Shown here piece after piece: positions 22,676 through 33,572 of a stretch of DNA of 64,000 nt. The stretch's first letter is position 1. Each line of letters opens with the position of its first letter. The position numbers were made by a program, and so were the translations under genes. The notes beneath the pieces were generated by a model. That model did not search any database and was not told the DNA's origin. It was given only the letters and a program-made list of their open reading frames with translations. Origin of the DNA: Catonia carolina (taxonomy: Eukaryota; Arthropoda; Insecta; Hemiptera; Achilidae). The stretch covers positions 2,786,323-2,850,322 of the forward strand of contig JAQMRL010000021.1 in assembly GCA_035578175.1 (NCBI GenBank), written 5' to 3'.

Positions 22676-23652
22676 CTGCCCATAACAGACAGGTGGAGTG
22701 TCAAATTATTTACACTCAATCTGTTAGTTGCAGGGCTAAAATAAATAGTTCAGTTACTTATCACATGGTCAGCCAATTAAATGACTGAATCATTTAAAAA
22801 CAGAAGAGGTAGAGGTGTAAAAGACACTAATCAGAGTTATCTCCTTTGAAAGTAATGAATTTCATTATACAGCCAGACCCTGTGGTGAGTGAAGTGAAGG
22901 TGTCATTTACAGAGTGGAAAATATGTGCTTTTCAGAGGGCCCGGCATGCTGATAAGCATACTTTTTCACTCAGTGAGGAAGGCAATTGTAAACCACTGTG
23001 GTGTACTAAATATTCCCCATGAGGGATTCGCCAGATTTGTGGCGAATTAAATGTTCCACATAAGTTTATACTAAATTTGCTGTGAATAAAAAAATGAAGT
23101 CACTATTCTTGAATAATTCTGTTTAATAATTTTTCATGTTGTACAGCAAATATATAAATTTTTAATGTTTTTTTATGTTTTAATGTTTTAAATTATCACT
23201 TATTTAATTTATTCTTTTGATTATTAACATGTCCCATAGATTTTTACATTCAACGTTGTTTTAAATATCATTTTACTTTTGTATTTTACAGTCTTTTAAA
23301 TGTGTTTTAAATTAAATTTTAGCACTAACTTGTGGACCAACCTTCCTGTTTGATGTCTGGAACCACAGTCACCATATTCTTTTACAAAATTCATCATTAT
23401 TCTTCTTTAGTTTCCTAGCAACCAGTAAATAACTCTCTTTTCAATATTCTTTTTTCTTTAATATAAATTAAATATTTTCAAAAATGTTTACTATCCAGTC
23501 AGCTGGAGTTTGTTTATATACTCAACTATAGCAAACATAAACAAACTTTACCATAGCTGATTCAGTTCGTTACACCACCTCACTCCTCGATTTACTTAGT
23601 AAAACCTCTACAGGTTCAAACCAGCCTTTCGGCTGATGACCTAAACAACAAC
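22676..23652 (+). mobile_element. RptB split by a solo LTR
   Basis: Sense RptB from ctgcccataacagacagg to ctgatgacctaaacaacaac. It is interrupted at 22997 within the conserved taaaccac/ctcactcc site by a 577-bp TG...CA insert. Beyond its ends the flanks are the 90-bp direct repeats. Confidence 0.85.
22997..23573. mobile_element. Probable solo LTR
   Basis: The insert begins tgtggtgtactaaatattcc and ends tcagttcgttaca, so it has TG...CA termini. It is flanked by accac on both sides (22992-22996 and 23574-23578), a 5-bp duplication as made by LTR-retrotransposon integrases. 577 bp, non-coding. Its superfamily and orientation are unknown. Confidence 0.6.
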
Positions 23653-23742
23653 GATCAAAATTAAGGTAAAACGAATTTAAGTAGTATTATTTTTAATTTC
23701 CAATCAAAAATTTTTACTTTTCTTGCCTTATATGAATTTATA
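23653..23742. repeat. 90-bp direct repeat, right copy
   Basis: Identical to 22584-22673. Here the sequence continues into the complete RptA at 23716. A related piece (aatttccaatcaagaatttt, then acttttcttgccc) recurs at about 24675-24710, just past that RptA. Confidence 0.9.
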
Positions 23743-24664
23743 GGAAGGGAGAGTATTGTTTCATGTCGATTTTTCCAAATCGAGTTATCATCGCAAATAC
23801 ATGTTCTCAAGCCCACTAAACCCAAAAATATATTTAGCGATTGGTCTGTGTGTATGTATGTGTGTGTGTGTGTGTGTAAACAGAATATCTCAAGAACGGA
23901 ATATTGTAGGATCTTGAAACTTGAAACTTAAGTTACATACCACTACTGCACCCGACACGAACATTTTCATTAAAATCGGTCAACCGGAAGTAGTAGTTTA
24001 TTCGTGTAATTTTTCAATTTTTTGCAATTTTCTCAAAAACTGGTCCTACGATTTTTTTTTAAATCGCCTTATTTACTTAATTTTTTATGCTCTACAAGAT
24101 AGGGTAGGCGCCATGTTTGCTGAAATTCTTGGTAAGGCAGTTTTTACGTAAAATATTTGTTTTTTTAAGATTGCGGCTTAAATATGCATTTTAGCGCAAA
24201 AATGTATAATAAAAGTTGTAGAGAATTTAAAATCCTACAACTTTTATTTCAAACATTTTTTTGTATAACGCTTAGTTTAGCGGTAGTTAGCAATTTCCTG
24301 TTTGTTTCTCACGAAAACGTGAAAAATCTTTTTTTTAAGATTTCACCCTTGGTATGCATTTTACGACAAAAAAGTATATAATAAAATTTATAGAAAAAAA
24401 GATCTACAACTTTTATTTAAAGCATTTTTCTCTACAGAGCCTAGTTTAGCGTGAAAGAGTGATTTTCCGTATTTCTAAGCCAAACTGAGGTAGATTTTCA
24501 TTTTGCGTCTTTCACTCATGATTAAAATAAGGTTATGTTTTTTGAGGTTAGTTTTTCGTTTATAAGTAATGTTTTATTATTAATTAAAAAATAAATATCT
24601 GTAATGTTTTATTGTTAATTATTGGCATTGGCAAGAGAAAGTTGTGTGAGCGTTTCACACCAGA
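23716..24664 (-). mobile_element. RptA copy, complete
   Basis: Antisense RptA from acttttcttgccttatatga to gtgtgagcgtttcacaccag. Short (TG)n near 23846-23877. Both internal modules and the hairpin block are present. Confidence 0.85.
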
Positions 24665-24753
24665 TTTTTTTAAATTTCCAATCAAGAATTTTTACTTTTC
24701 TTGCCCTATATGAGCTAACTATATATAAGCTATATATTAGCTAACCTTATAAA

Positions 24754-25035
24754 TTGTTAGCTAACGCCTCATGCAGGCCACTATTTAAGGAGCTTAAATT
24801 GCTTACAGTTCCCTCTCTCTACATTTTTGAGGTGATTATGTATGTTAGGCAAAATAATTTTATGCAGAATTTCAATGTTCACAATCATAACACGAGAAAC
24901 AGAAATGATTATTATGTGGCTAATCACTCCACAAAATTGTTTGAACAAAAACCTACTTATGCAGGGAGAAAATTCATAAATAAATTACCCCAATCTTTAA
25001 AATATTGTGATAATTTGCATTCCTTTAAAAAAAAT
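24754..25035 (+). pseudogene. jockey/CR1-like LINE RT, C-terminal end
   Basis: A continuous frame reads ASCRPLFKELKLLTVPSLYI, then NFNVHNHNTRNRNDYYVANH, KLFEQKPTYAGRKFINKLPQ and SLKYCDNLHSFKKNLV-stop. These blocks typify the extreme C-terminus of jockey/CR1-type reverse transcriptases. The stop TGA lies within tctggtgtga, the first bases of RptA, so the frame runs without a gap into RptA. The same junction recurs in antisense at 38543-38549. 5'-truncated; no catalytic residues. Confidence 0.75.
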
Positions 25036-26026
25036 CTGGTGTGAAACACTCACACAACTTTCTCTTGCCAATGCAAATAATTAACAATAAACCTAACATT
25101 ATTAATAAAATATTAGAAATAAACAAAAAACTAACCTCAAAAACATAACCTTATTTTAATCATGAGTGAATGATGCAAAATGAAAATCAACCTCAGTTTG
25201 GCTTAGAAATACGGAAAATCACTCTTTCTCTCTAAACTAGGCTCTGTAGAGAAAAATGCTCTAAATAAAAATTGTAGATCTTTTAATTTTCTATAAATTA
25301 AATTATATACACTTTTGTCGTAAAATGCATACTAAGGCCGAAATCTTAAAAAAATCAATTTTTCACACATTTTCGTGAGAAAAAAACAGAAAATTGCAAA
25401 TTACCGCTAAACTAAGCATTATACAAAAAATTGTTTGAAATAAAAGTTGTAGAATTTTTAATTCTCTACAACTTTTATTATATAAAGTTTTGCGCTAAAA
25501 TGCATATTAAAGCTGTAATCTTAAAAAAACAACGTTTTTACGTGAAAACAGCTTCACCCAGAATTTCAGCAAACATGACGCCTATCCTATCTTGTAGAGA
25601 ATAAAAAATTGAGTAAACCAGGCGATTTAAAAAAAAATCGTAGGACCAGTTTTTGAGAAAATCGCAAAAAAGTGAAAAATTACACGAATAAACTACCACT
25701 TCCGGTTGACCGATTTTGATGAAAATGTTCGTGTGGAATTCGGTAGTGGTATGTAACTTAAGTTTCAAGTTTCAAGTTCGTACGATGTTCCGTTCTTGAG
25801 ATATTCTGTTCACACACACACACACACACACAGACCAATCGCTAAAAACATGTTTTTTGGGTTCAGGGGGTCTGAAAACGTATAGATCCGGTGAAAACTC
25901 GATTTCGAAAAATCGACATGAAAACAATACTTTCCTTCCTATATATTGTAACAGTCAACTGATGACGGACGACAAAAACAAAAACAATGGAAAGAAATGG
26001 ACCACAACATAGGACAGAACGAGTCA

Positions 26027-26044
26027 GCCCCACGTTGGGCGCCA
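26027..26044 (-). promoter_or_regulatory. Primer-binding site, tRNA-Lys type
   Basis: Plus strand gccccacgttgggcgcca. Its complement begins TGGCGCCCAACGTGGGG, which to my knowledge pairs with the 3' end of animal tRNA-Lys(CUU). It lies 6 bp from the LTR boundary at 26051, the position where minus-strand DNA synthesis would be primed. Confidence 0.75.
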
Positions 26045-26050
26045 ATTCAA

Positions 26051-29011
26051 TGTAACAGTCAAATGCCGACACACCAGCCGACTGACACATCAAAAACAGG
26101 TGTTGGGGTGTCACCTGAAAAAGAAACTTAAAGTAATCAAAAAACGACCACGGTCAGGATGCCACTAATGACCGAACTTACCTTGGTTATCATCCAAGCA
26201 GGGCAACTGGAGACCCATTAAACATCAATCCAAAATATCCAAGTCGAAATTCCAAATAAAAAAAAAATAAAAAAAAAAAATCTTAAACTCGCGATTTTAA
26301 AACAAAAACAACATCACAATGAAATAAAATAAATACGAAATGTGAATAAAATAAAACAAAATATAAATTAAAAAGCAGAAAACTCAAAAAAATTTAAATT
26401 TAGAAAAAGGTAAGCTATATTAAACAAACATATAGTAAGGCTACATTAACCTATATCTGCCTAGTCAGCTGATCATGTAAACAAACTGATCTGACAGAAA
26501 ACATCTGATTCGGTCCATTCAATCAAAATCCATTCTCCTTTACCCCAATGACAGGAACTCTGAAAATAAGCTTAATCTAAATAAATGTAAGGATTGTGAT
26601 ATATAAAAATCAAATAAATAAAAAAAAAATAAAAATAAACACTTTCTAGACTCAAGTTCTAGAAACAACAACCATTTTGACAGCTCGAAAAACCCTCCGA
26701 ATACAATTAACTAAATATTATAAAACAAAGTTCATATCACAATGCTTACATACAAGGGATATTGGAATTTCATCAATCAATAAATCAAACTACAATTTTA
26801 AAAGGAAACAAATTAATCGAAATTTATTAAAAATATTAATGAAATCATTTATCATAATGAAACAATAAAAGTAAGCCATGATCAACATTACAAGACATAA
26901 CTTGCCTAAAATCATTCAACCAAAATAAAACAAATAAATAAAAAAAAAACAAAAAAAAATTTTTTAAAACAAACAGGGATGGGAACTTTGAACTCAGTGA
27001 ATTAGATCCTAGACAAACAGATCTTTTAAATTATTAACCAATCATATTAAATTTGTTAGTAAATGCTAAGTACAAATTAGGCATATAAAATTTTGTTACA
27101 AAAATTGCTTAAAATTAGTTACTTATCTTTAATTTGGATATCCATAAAATTAACAGGTGGTTATTATACGCCGATTACCCGAACACATATATAAAAAAAA
27201 ATATTTAGCACAAAACACTATTTGCTCACAAAACATAGAACACCATTGAAATACTTGATGTATTTATTCCACAATTGACATCACTTCCGTTAATTTGCAT
27301 TATTAAAATAAATAAATTTTTTACAGTTGACACTACTTTAAATAAAATTTAACAATTTATTTCTCTCACATATGGCCTATACATATCGGCCCTAAATACA
27401 GAATACTCGATCCCTCCATACTACTATATAAAACATTTTACGAGCAATTTTAAAACACGTCAGTTACGCATCGTGTCTAATAGAGGACTCCCTGAATTTT
27501 TGGTTAAAAATTACATCTACAAAAAGTAAGTGCCAACTTGTGCAGATTAATTATACATTTTTTCCCAATGAAAATTGCTAATAACAAACAAATTAAGGTG
27601 AAACAAAACAATATAAATAAGTGATAACTTAAAATACACAATATGTAAGTTTTTCTTATTACAATAAAGCTTATAGAACATAACTTAACATCATTTGACA
27701 TTTATATAATTTTAATACTTTATGTGATTTATTACTGTTCGTGAGGTTGGCAATTCAACCATGAAAGAAGTCCATCCCCACTCTTAACATTAATTATATC
27801 AAAAATTTAAATTTACAAGAACAGCATTGAGCCCTACATCAAATTCAAGGGTTTTTTCTGCTGATTACAAAGGTGTTTTTCTTTTTTAAATCGGATCGTT
27901 AGTTTTTTAATAATCACATAATTTAATTTTGTCTAAAATCCCATAAAATAATTGTTTTATGAAACCGTAAAATATTTCAAATAGCTTTTTATTATTAACA
28001 TTTTAACATTTCTAGGTATACGAATCTTAAAGATATCAACAAAATACATCTTTTTATCTAATTACATTTTAAAAATACTCATTAATTAAAGAATAATGAC
28101 ACTAATTAACATTGTCTTTATCATACGATAAAAGCTTATTTTTACGGCTTAATTACAAAGTTACCATACATATTTTTGTATCTTAAAAAATATCAAACTA
28201 TTCAGCGGATCTTTATACATTAGCATATCCTTTCATTTTTTTTTTAAATTATTAATCAAACTCTTGTAATTAATTAAAATCTGACACACTGTTCTCCTAT
28301 ATTTTTACATGTGTTTTTAATTAAAATATCAAATTTGTCGTTCAAATAAATTCTCTAAAATTTTTAATTACATTATAATATTCAAAACCACATATTACAT
28401 CGAAATAAATCGTTCTATGCTTCAAGAATTATTCCTACTTCGTGTAATTAACGTAATTAGCTTAATAGCTGATATACTCATTTTTATAAGAAATTAACCT
28501 AATAATCTTTATACTTTACAGAATTTTATCAAATTTGGATTCAAATTGCTTAGAATTTCATCCAGAGTTCAAATCTTCCATTCAAATTAACATAAAATTA
28601 ACATAACAAAATTTTTAACTTACTTATAAGGAATAAAATTTAGGCTCAAAAGGGTCTTTCATTGTTCGATTGGTCATCTAATATTACCGGCAAAAGTTAC
28701 TTTGACATGAAATATTCTGATCTATTGTACAAATTTTTCACAAAAGCTATAAGTAACATGAGGTATAATTCTTGATTACCTCCTAATATTAAATATTACT
28801 CTGAGATAGACCTTAAATAATTTCAAATTAATTAAATTTAAATTTTTTCCAAATTGCACCTTAATTCAAATTTTATATGTTTGTACTAAATAAGTAAATT
28901 TCATAACATTTTGAATTTTGTTTCTAGCCAAATTTTTACCTGTCTTAATAAAATAACAAAATTATACATTTACAATTTATTTTAAATACCGGGCGGAATA
29001 TGAACATCACA
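26051..29011 (-). repeat. Long terminal repeat (2961 bp), AT-rich
   Basis: Minus strand runs from tgtgatgttcatattccgcc to gactgttaca. Extremely AT-rich and without coding potential. Unusually long for an LTR. I cannot locate its promoter or polyadenylation signal with confidence. Because only one complete copy exists here, the LTR call rests on the termini, the PBS and the 12-bp match at 25947. Confidence 0.55.
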
Positions 29012-29035
29012 ATATTCATATAGGCAAGAGAAAGT

Positions 29036-29190
29036 AAAAAATCTGAAAAATTACTTGATCGGTGAAAATTTTTATAGCGTACAAGAATTTTTTTCTTGAT
29101 AGTAGTGATACATTGTGTGATTCTTATTTATGTATTTCAGGTGTTATAATTGACATGTCCTATACTCCTCATGGAGTCTCCAGGGCGCAA
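29036..29190. repeat. Segment shared in inverse at 37480-37606
   Basis: aatctgaaaaattacttgat ... tttcaggtgttataattgac ... ctcatggagtctccaggg is the diverged reverse complement of the DNA preceding the RptA at 37607. Both copies abut the RptA 3' end. Confidence 0.7.
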
Positions 29191-29306
29191 AAAAATGTAT
29201 AGGAAGGGAGAGTATTGTTTTCATGTCGATTTTTCCAAATCGAGTTATCATTGCAAATACACGTTTTCAAGCCCCCTAAACCCAAAAATATGTTTGTTAG
29301 TGATTG

Positions 29307-29343
<37 letters not shown>

Positions 29344-29423
29344 CGCGCACGTGCGCGTGTGAGTTTGAACAAAATACCAATAACGGAATACCTTACGAGA
29401 TTTAAATTTGGAACTTAAGTCAT

Positions 29424-29818
29424 GTTGTTTTTTTTAGGCAATCAGCCGAAAGGTTGATTTGAACTTCTAAAGGCTTTACTAAGTAAAACGAGGAGTGACG
29501 TAATTTACTATTCCCTTCTTCACTGAGTGAAATAGTATACTTATCAGTATGCCAGGCCCTCTGAAAACCATCTTCTTTTCACCCTGAAAATAACAGCTTC
29601 AATTAATTCACCATGCACAGAGTCTGGCTGTAAAATACAATTTACTCTGAGAGGAGATAACTGTGACTAGTGTCTTTTACACCTCTACCTTTTCTGTTCT
29701 TAAATGCTTCAGTCATATAATTGGTTGAGCAAGTGATAAGAAACATCACTATTTTTTGTAGCCTTGGAAAAATCAGATCGAGTGCAAATAATTTAACACT
29801 ACATCTGCCTGTTTTCGT
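29424..29818 (-). mobile_element. RptB copy, diverged
   Basis: Antisense, from gttgttttttttaggcaatc to cacatctgcctgttttcg. More substitutions than other copies. The target duplication is not clear. Confidence 0.75.
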
Positions 29819-29842
29819 CAAATAAATCAGGTACTTCTTGGA

Positions 29843-30252
29843 GAAGTAGTGTAGAATCATGGACCCTAAAGGAGGACACAATATCGAGGCTCCATGCATT
29901 TGAGTTGTGGCTGTACAGAAGGATCCTGAGGATACCATGGACCGATAGGGTTACCAACCAAGAGGTACTAAGGAGGATGAATACAGCCCCAGAACTGGTC
30001 AACCTCATCAAATGTCGAAAGCTGGAATATTTTGGTCACATAATGCGCAATCAAGGCAGGTATGAGCTATTGCAGAGCATATTACAAGGGATAATAGAAG
30101 GCAGGAGAGCCCCAGGACGAAGAAGAATTTCCTGGTTGGCTAACCTTAGAGCGTGGTTCGGAAAGACCACCACCCAATTGTTCAGAAGCGCAACCAACAA
30201 AGTAATAATAGCCAGAATGATCGCCAACGTTCGGAACGGACAGGCTCCCTAA
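29843..30252 (+). pseudogene. RTE-like RT C-terminus
   Basis: Frame reads SVESWTLKEDTISRLHAFEL, WLYRRILRIPWTDRVTNQEV, KLEYFGHIMRN and GRRAPGRRRISWLANLRAWF, and ends near NVRNGQAP-stop. This is the same C-terminal block as at 50600-50813 (YRRILRISWTD, KLEYLGHIMRN). The polymerase domain is absent. Confidence 0.8.
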
Positions 30253-30259
30253 GAAGAAG
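29843..30259 (+). mobile_element. RTE-like LINE, strongly 5'-truncated
   Basis: Flanked by an exact 10-bp duplication, acttcttgga (29833-29842 and 30260-30269). The 3' tail is (GAA)n-like, aagaagaag. About 417 bp survive. Confidence 0.85.
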
Positions 30260-30307
30260 ACTTCTTGGAAATTCGATAAGAATACTTTCATCAAAATCGG
30301 TCAACTG

Positions 30308-30496
30308 CCGGCCGCATTGGCGTAGTTGGTAACGTGCTCGCCTCTCATCATGCGGTCTTGGGTTCAAATCCCATTCAGGCATGGCATATTTTCATACGTT
30401 ACAAAAAAATCATTTCATCCTTCACCGTCTGCATAAGCAGTAACTGCAGAACAGTCGGACGTTAAACCAAAAAAAAAAAAAATAATAATAATAATA
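30308..30496 (+). mobile_element. SINE-D copy 3 (tRNA-derived)
   Basis: Starts ccggccgcattggcgtagtt; box A TGGCGTAGTTGG, box B GGTTCAAATCC, body ending gtcggacgttaaacc, an A run and (AAT)n. Flanked by aatcggtcaactg and, after the element, aatcggtctcaactg, a roughly 13-bp duplication within RptA. Confidence 0.8.
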
Positions 30497-31005
30497 AATA
30501 ATCGGTCTCAACTGTAAGTAGTAGTTTATTTGTGAAATGTATCACTTTTTTGAGTTTTTTCAAAAAAACTTTTTAATCTCATTTACTACCTTCATGTTTT
30601 ATTCTCTACAAAATCGGGTAAGCGGTATGCATGTAAAAACTCTTAAGAGGCCTGTGCTCTCGAAGTAAAAGTTGTTTTTTAAGATTGAGGCTTTAATATG
30701 CATTTTAGTGCAAATGTGTATGTAGAAAAAAATTGCAGAACATTAAAAAACCAACAACTTTTATTTCAAATATCTCTTTCTACAAAGCTTAGTTTAGCGT
30801 CAATAAGTGGTAATCTGTATTTTTTTTATCATAATCGGTGAAAAACGGCATTTTTTAAGATTACGGTCTTTGTACTAAGCATTTTACAACAAAAGTAGAC
30901 CTATATAAAATCAAGTTATAAGGATATTAAGAAACCTACAACTTTAATTTAAAAAATAATCCTGCGGAGCTTAGTTTAGCGTCAATTAGTGATTTTCGCA
31001 TTTTT

Positions 31006-31146
31006 ACTTTCTCTTGCCTATATGAATATATAGGAAGGAAAGTATTGTTTTCATGTCGATTTTTCGAAATCGAGTTTTCACCGGATCTATACGTTTTCAG
31101 ACCCCCTGAACCCAAAAAACATGTTTTTAGCGATTGGTCTGTGTGT

Positions 31147-31185
<39 letters not shown>

Positions 31186-31959
31186 CAGAATATCTCAAGA
31201 ACGGAACATCGTACGAACTTGAAACATGAAACTTAAGTTACATATGACTACCGGACCCGACACGAACATTTTCATCAAAATCGGTCAACCGGAAGTAGTA
31301 GTTTATTCGTATAATTTTTCACTTTTTTGCGATTTTCTCAAAAACTAGTCATACGATTTTTTTTAAAATCAACTGGTTTACTACATTTTTTATGCTCTAC
31401 AATATAGGGTAGGCGCCATGTTTGCTGAAATTCTGCTTGAGGCTGTTTTTACGTAAAAACATTTTCTTTTTAAGATTGCGGCTTTAATATGCATTTTAGC
31501 GCAAAACGTTATATAATAAAAGTTGTAGAGAATGTACAATTCTACAACTTTTATTTCAAATATTTTTTTGTATAACGCTTAGTTTAGCGGTAATTTGCGA
31601 TTTTCTGTTTTTTTTTTCTCACGAAAACGTGAGAAAATCGATTTTTTAAACATTTCGGTCTTAGTATGCATTTTACGACAAAAGTGTATATAATTAAATT
31701 TATAGAAAATTAAAAGATCTACAACTTTTGTTTTGAGCATTTTTCTCTACAGAGCCTAGTTTAGCGTGAAAGCGTGATTTTCCGTATTTTTAAGCCAAAC
31801 TGAGTTCGATGGTCATTTTACGTCATTCACTCATGATTAAAATAAGGTTATGTTTTTGAGGTTAGTTTTTATTTATTTCTAATATTTTATTAATAATGTT
31901 AGGTTTATTATTAATTATTTGCATTGGCAAGAGAAAGTTTGTGAGTGTTTCACACCAGA
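31006..31959 (-). mobile_element. RptA copy, tandem unit 1
   Basis: Complete antisense RptA from actttctcttgcctatatga to gtgtttcacaccagat, with (TG)n at about 31138-31183. The two internal modules are about 177 bp apart (atgcatttta at 31489 and 31666). Confidence 0.9.
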
Positions 31960-32226
31960 TTTTTTATTACTGTAGAGGTTAAATTTCATTTTGCATCATT
32001 CACTCATGATTAAAATTAGGTTGTTTTTAATTTTACATTATTAACCCATGATTAAACACGGTTTGTATGTTTCTTGGTTTACATTCTAGCAGGTCTTTGT
32101 GCAATGCATTTTAAAACAAAAGTATGTATAACCAAGTTATAAGGAAATTAAGAAACCTACAACTTTTATTTCAAAAACAATCCTGCGGAGCTTAGTTTAG
32201 CGTCAACTAATGATTTTTGCATTTTT
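31960..32226 (-). repeat. Spacer between tandem RptA copies (old RptA)
   Basis: Diverged RptA-module-like DNA (attactgtagaggtt ... gcggagcttagtttagcgtc ... tttttgcattttt). Its end matches the sequence before 31006 and its start matches the sequence after 33219, so flank and RptA together were duplicated. Confidence 0.7.
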
Positions 32227-32368
32227 ACTTTCTCTTGCCTATATGAATATTATAGGAAGGAAAGTATTGTTTTCATGTCGATTTTTCGAAATCGAGTTTT
32301 CACCGGATCTATACGTTTTCAGACCCCCTGAACCCAAAAAACATGTTTTTAGCGATTGGTCTGTGTGT

Positions 32369-32402
<34 letters not shown>

Positions 32403-33219
32403 CTGTGTGTGTGTGCGTCTGTGTGTGTGAGTGTCCTGTGTGTGAACAGAATATCTCAAGAACGGACATCGTACGAACTTGAAACTTGAAACTTAAGTTA
32501 CATACCACTACCGGACGCGACACGAACATTTTCATCAAAATCGGTCAACCGGAAGTAGTAGTTTATTCGTATAATTTTTCAGTTTTTTGCGATTTTCTCA
32601 AAAACTGGTCCTACGATTTTTTTAAAATCACCTATTTTACTCAATTTTTTATTCTCTACAAGATAGGGTAGGCGCCATGTTTGCTGAAATTCTCGGTGAG
32701 GCTGTTTTTCACGTAAAAACGTTGTTTTTTTAAGATTGCGGCTTTAATATAAATTGTAGCACAAAAACTTATTTAATAAAAGTTGTAGAGAATTTAAAAA
32801 CCTACAACTTTTATTTCCAACATTTTTTTACGCACTCTGATATGTGGCGGTAATTTGCGATTTTCTGTTTTTTTTCTCACGAAAACGTGAGAAAAATCGA
32901 TTTTTTTAACATTTCGGCCTTAGTATGCATTTTACGACAAAAGTGTATATAATTAAATTTATAGAAAATTAAAAGATCGACGACTTTTATTTAAAGCATT
33001 TTTCTCTACAGAGCCTAGTTTAGAGAGAAAGAGTGATTTTCCGTATTTCTAAGCCAAACTGAGGTTGATTTTCATTTTGCGTCTTTCACTCATGATTAAA
33101 ATTAGGTTATGTTTATTGAGGTTAGTTTTATTGATTTTTAATGTTTTATTACTAATGTTAGGTTTATTGTTAATTATTTGCACTGGCAAGAGAAAGTTGT
33201 GTGAGTGTTTCACACCAGA
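32227..33219 (-). mobile_element. RptA copy, tandem unit 2
   Basis: Complete antisense RptA with a longer, interrupted (TG)n at about 32360-32443. Same flanks as 31006-31959 on both sides. Confidence 0.9.
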
Positions 33220-33572
33220 TTTTTAATTACTGTAGAGGTTGAAATTTATTTTACGTCATGTACTCATGATTTAAATTAGGTAATGGTTTTAATTTTACAT
33301 TGTTTACCCATGATTAAACATGGATTATATGTTTCATTGTTTTCATTCTGGCAAGGAAAAATGAAACGAAAAGAGGCATATAATGAAAAACTCTATTATT
33401 GTTATGTATATTCCGTAACAGACACTAACCTAAAATTATCCCGTATGAAAAATTGTAACTGTTTAAAAAATGACAAATAATTTTATTCTTGCGGATGGGT
33501 TGAACTATTATTATCTGGTTTGAATACCTATGTTATGCATGGCCGCTTGATAACTATCTCAAACGGTTTTTA
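33220..33572. other. Old RptA-like flank, then unassigned
   Basis: Begins with the same attactgtagaggtt block as 31966 and decays. From about 33350 I see nothing recognisable. Confidence 0.4.

Larger units (their letters stand above)
25947..29011 (-). mobile_element. LTR retrotransposon derivative
   Basis: 3065 bp with TG...CA termini (tgtaacagtcaac at the left, gaacatcaca at the right), flanked by atat (25943-25946 and 29012-29015). Reading the minus strand: one LTR of 2961 bp (29011 to 26051), then a 6-bp spacer, a primer-binding site, about 70 bp of leader, and 12 bp matching the LTR 3' end. The coding interior and nearly all of the second LTR are missing. No gag or pol remains. Confidence 0.7.
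25035..29035 (+). mobile_element. RptA copy holding a 3-kb LTR element
   Basis: Sense RptA. The 5' part (25035-25946) is complete to ttccttcctatatat; the last bases (29012-29035, attcataggcaagag-type end) lie beyond the inserted LTR derivative. (CA)n at about 25811-25831. It directly follows LINE coding sequence. Confidence 0.85.
29196..31005 (-). mobile_element. Old RptA with three nested insertions
   Basis: Diverged antisense RptA starting gtataggaagggagagtatt, with a mixed (TG)n(CG)n tract at 29309-29360. It is interrupted by RptB (29424-29818), an RTE fragment (29843-30259) and SINE-D (30308-30496). Later modules are visible at 30660-31000 (gaggctttaatatgcatttt, gcggagcttagtttagcgtc). 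It ends where a younger RptA starts. Confidence 0.75.
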
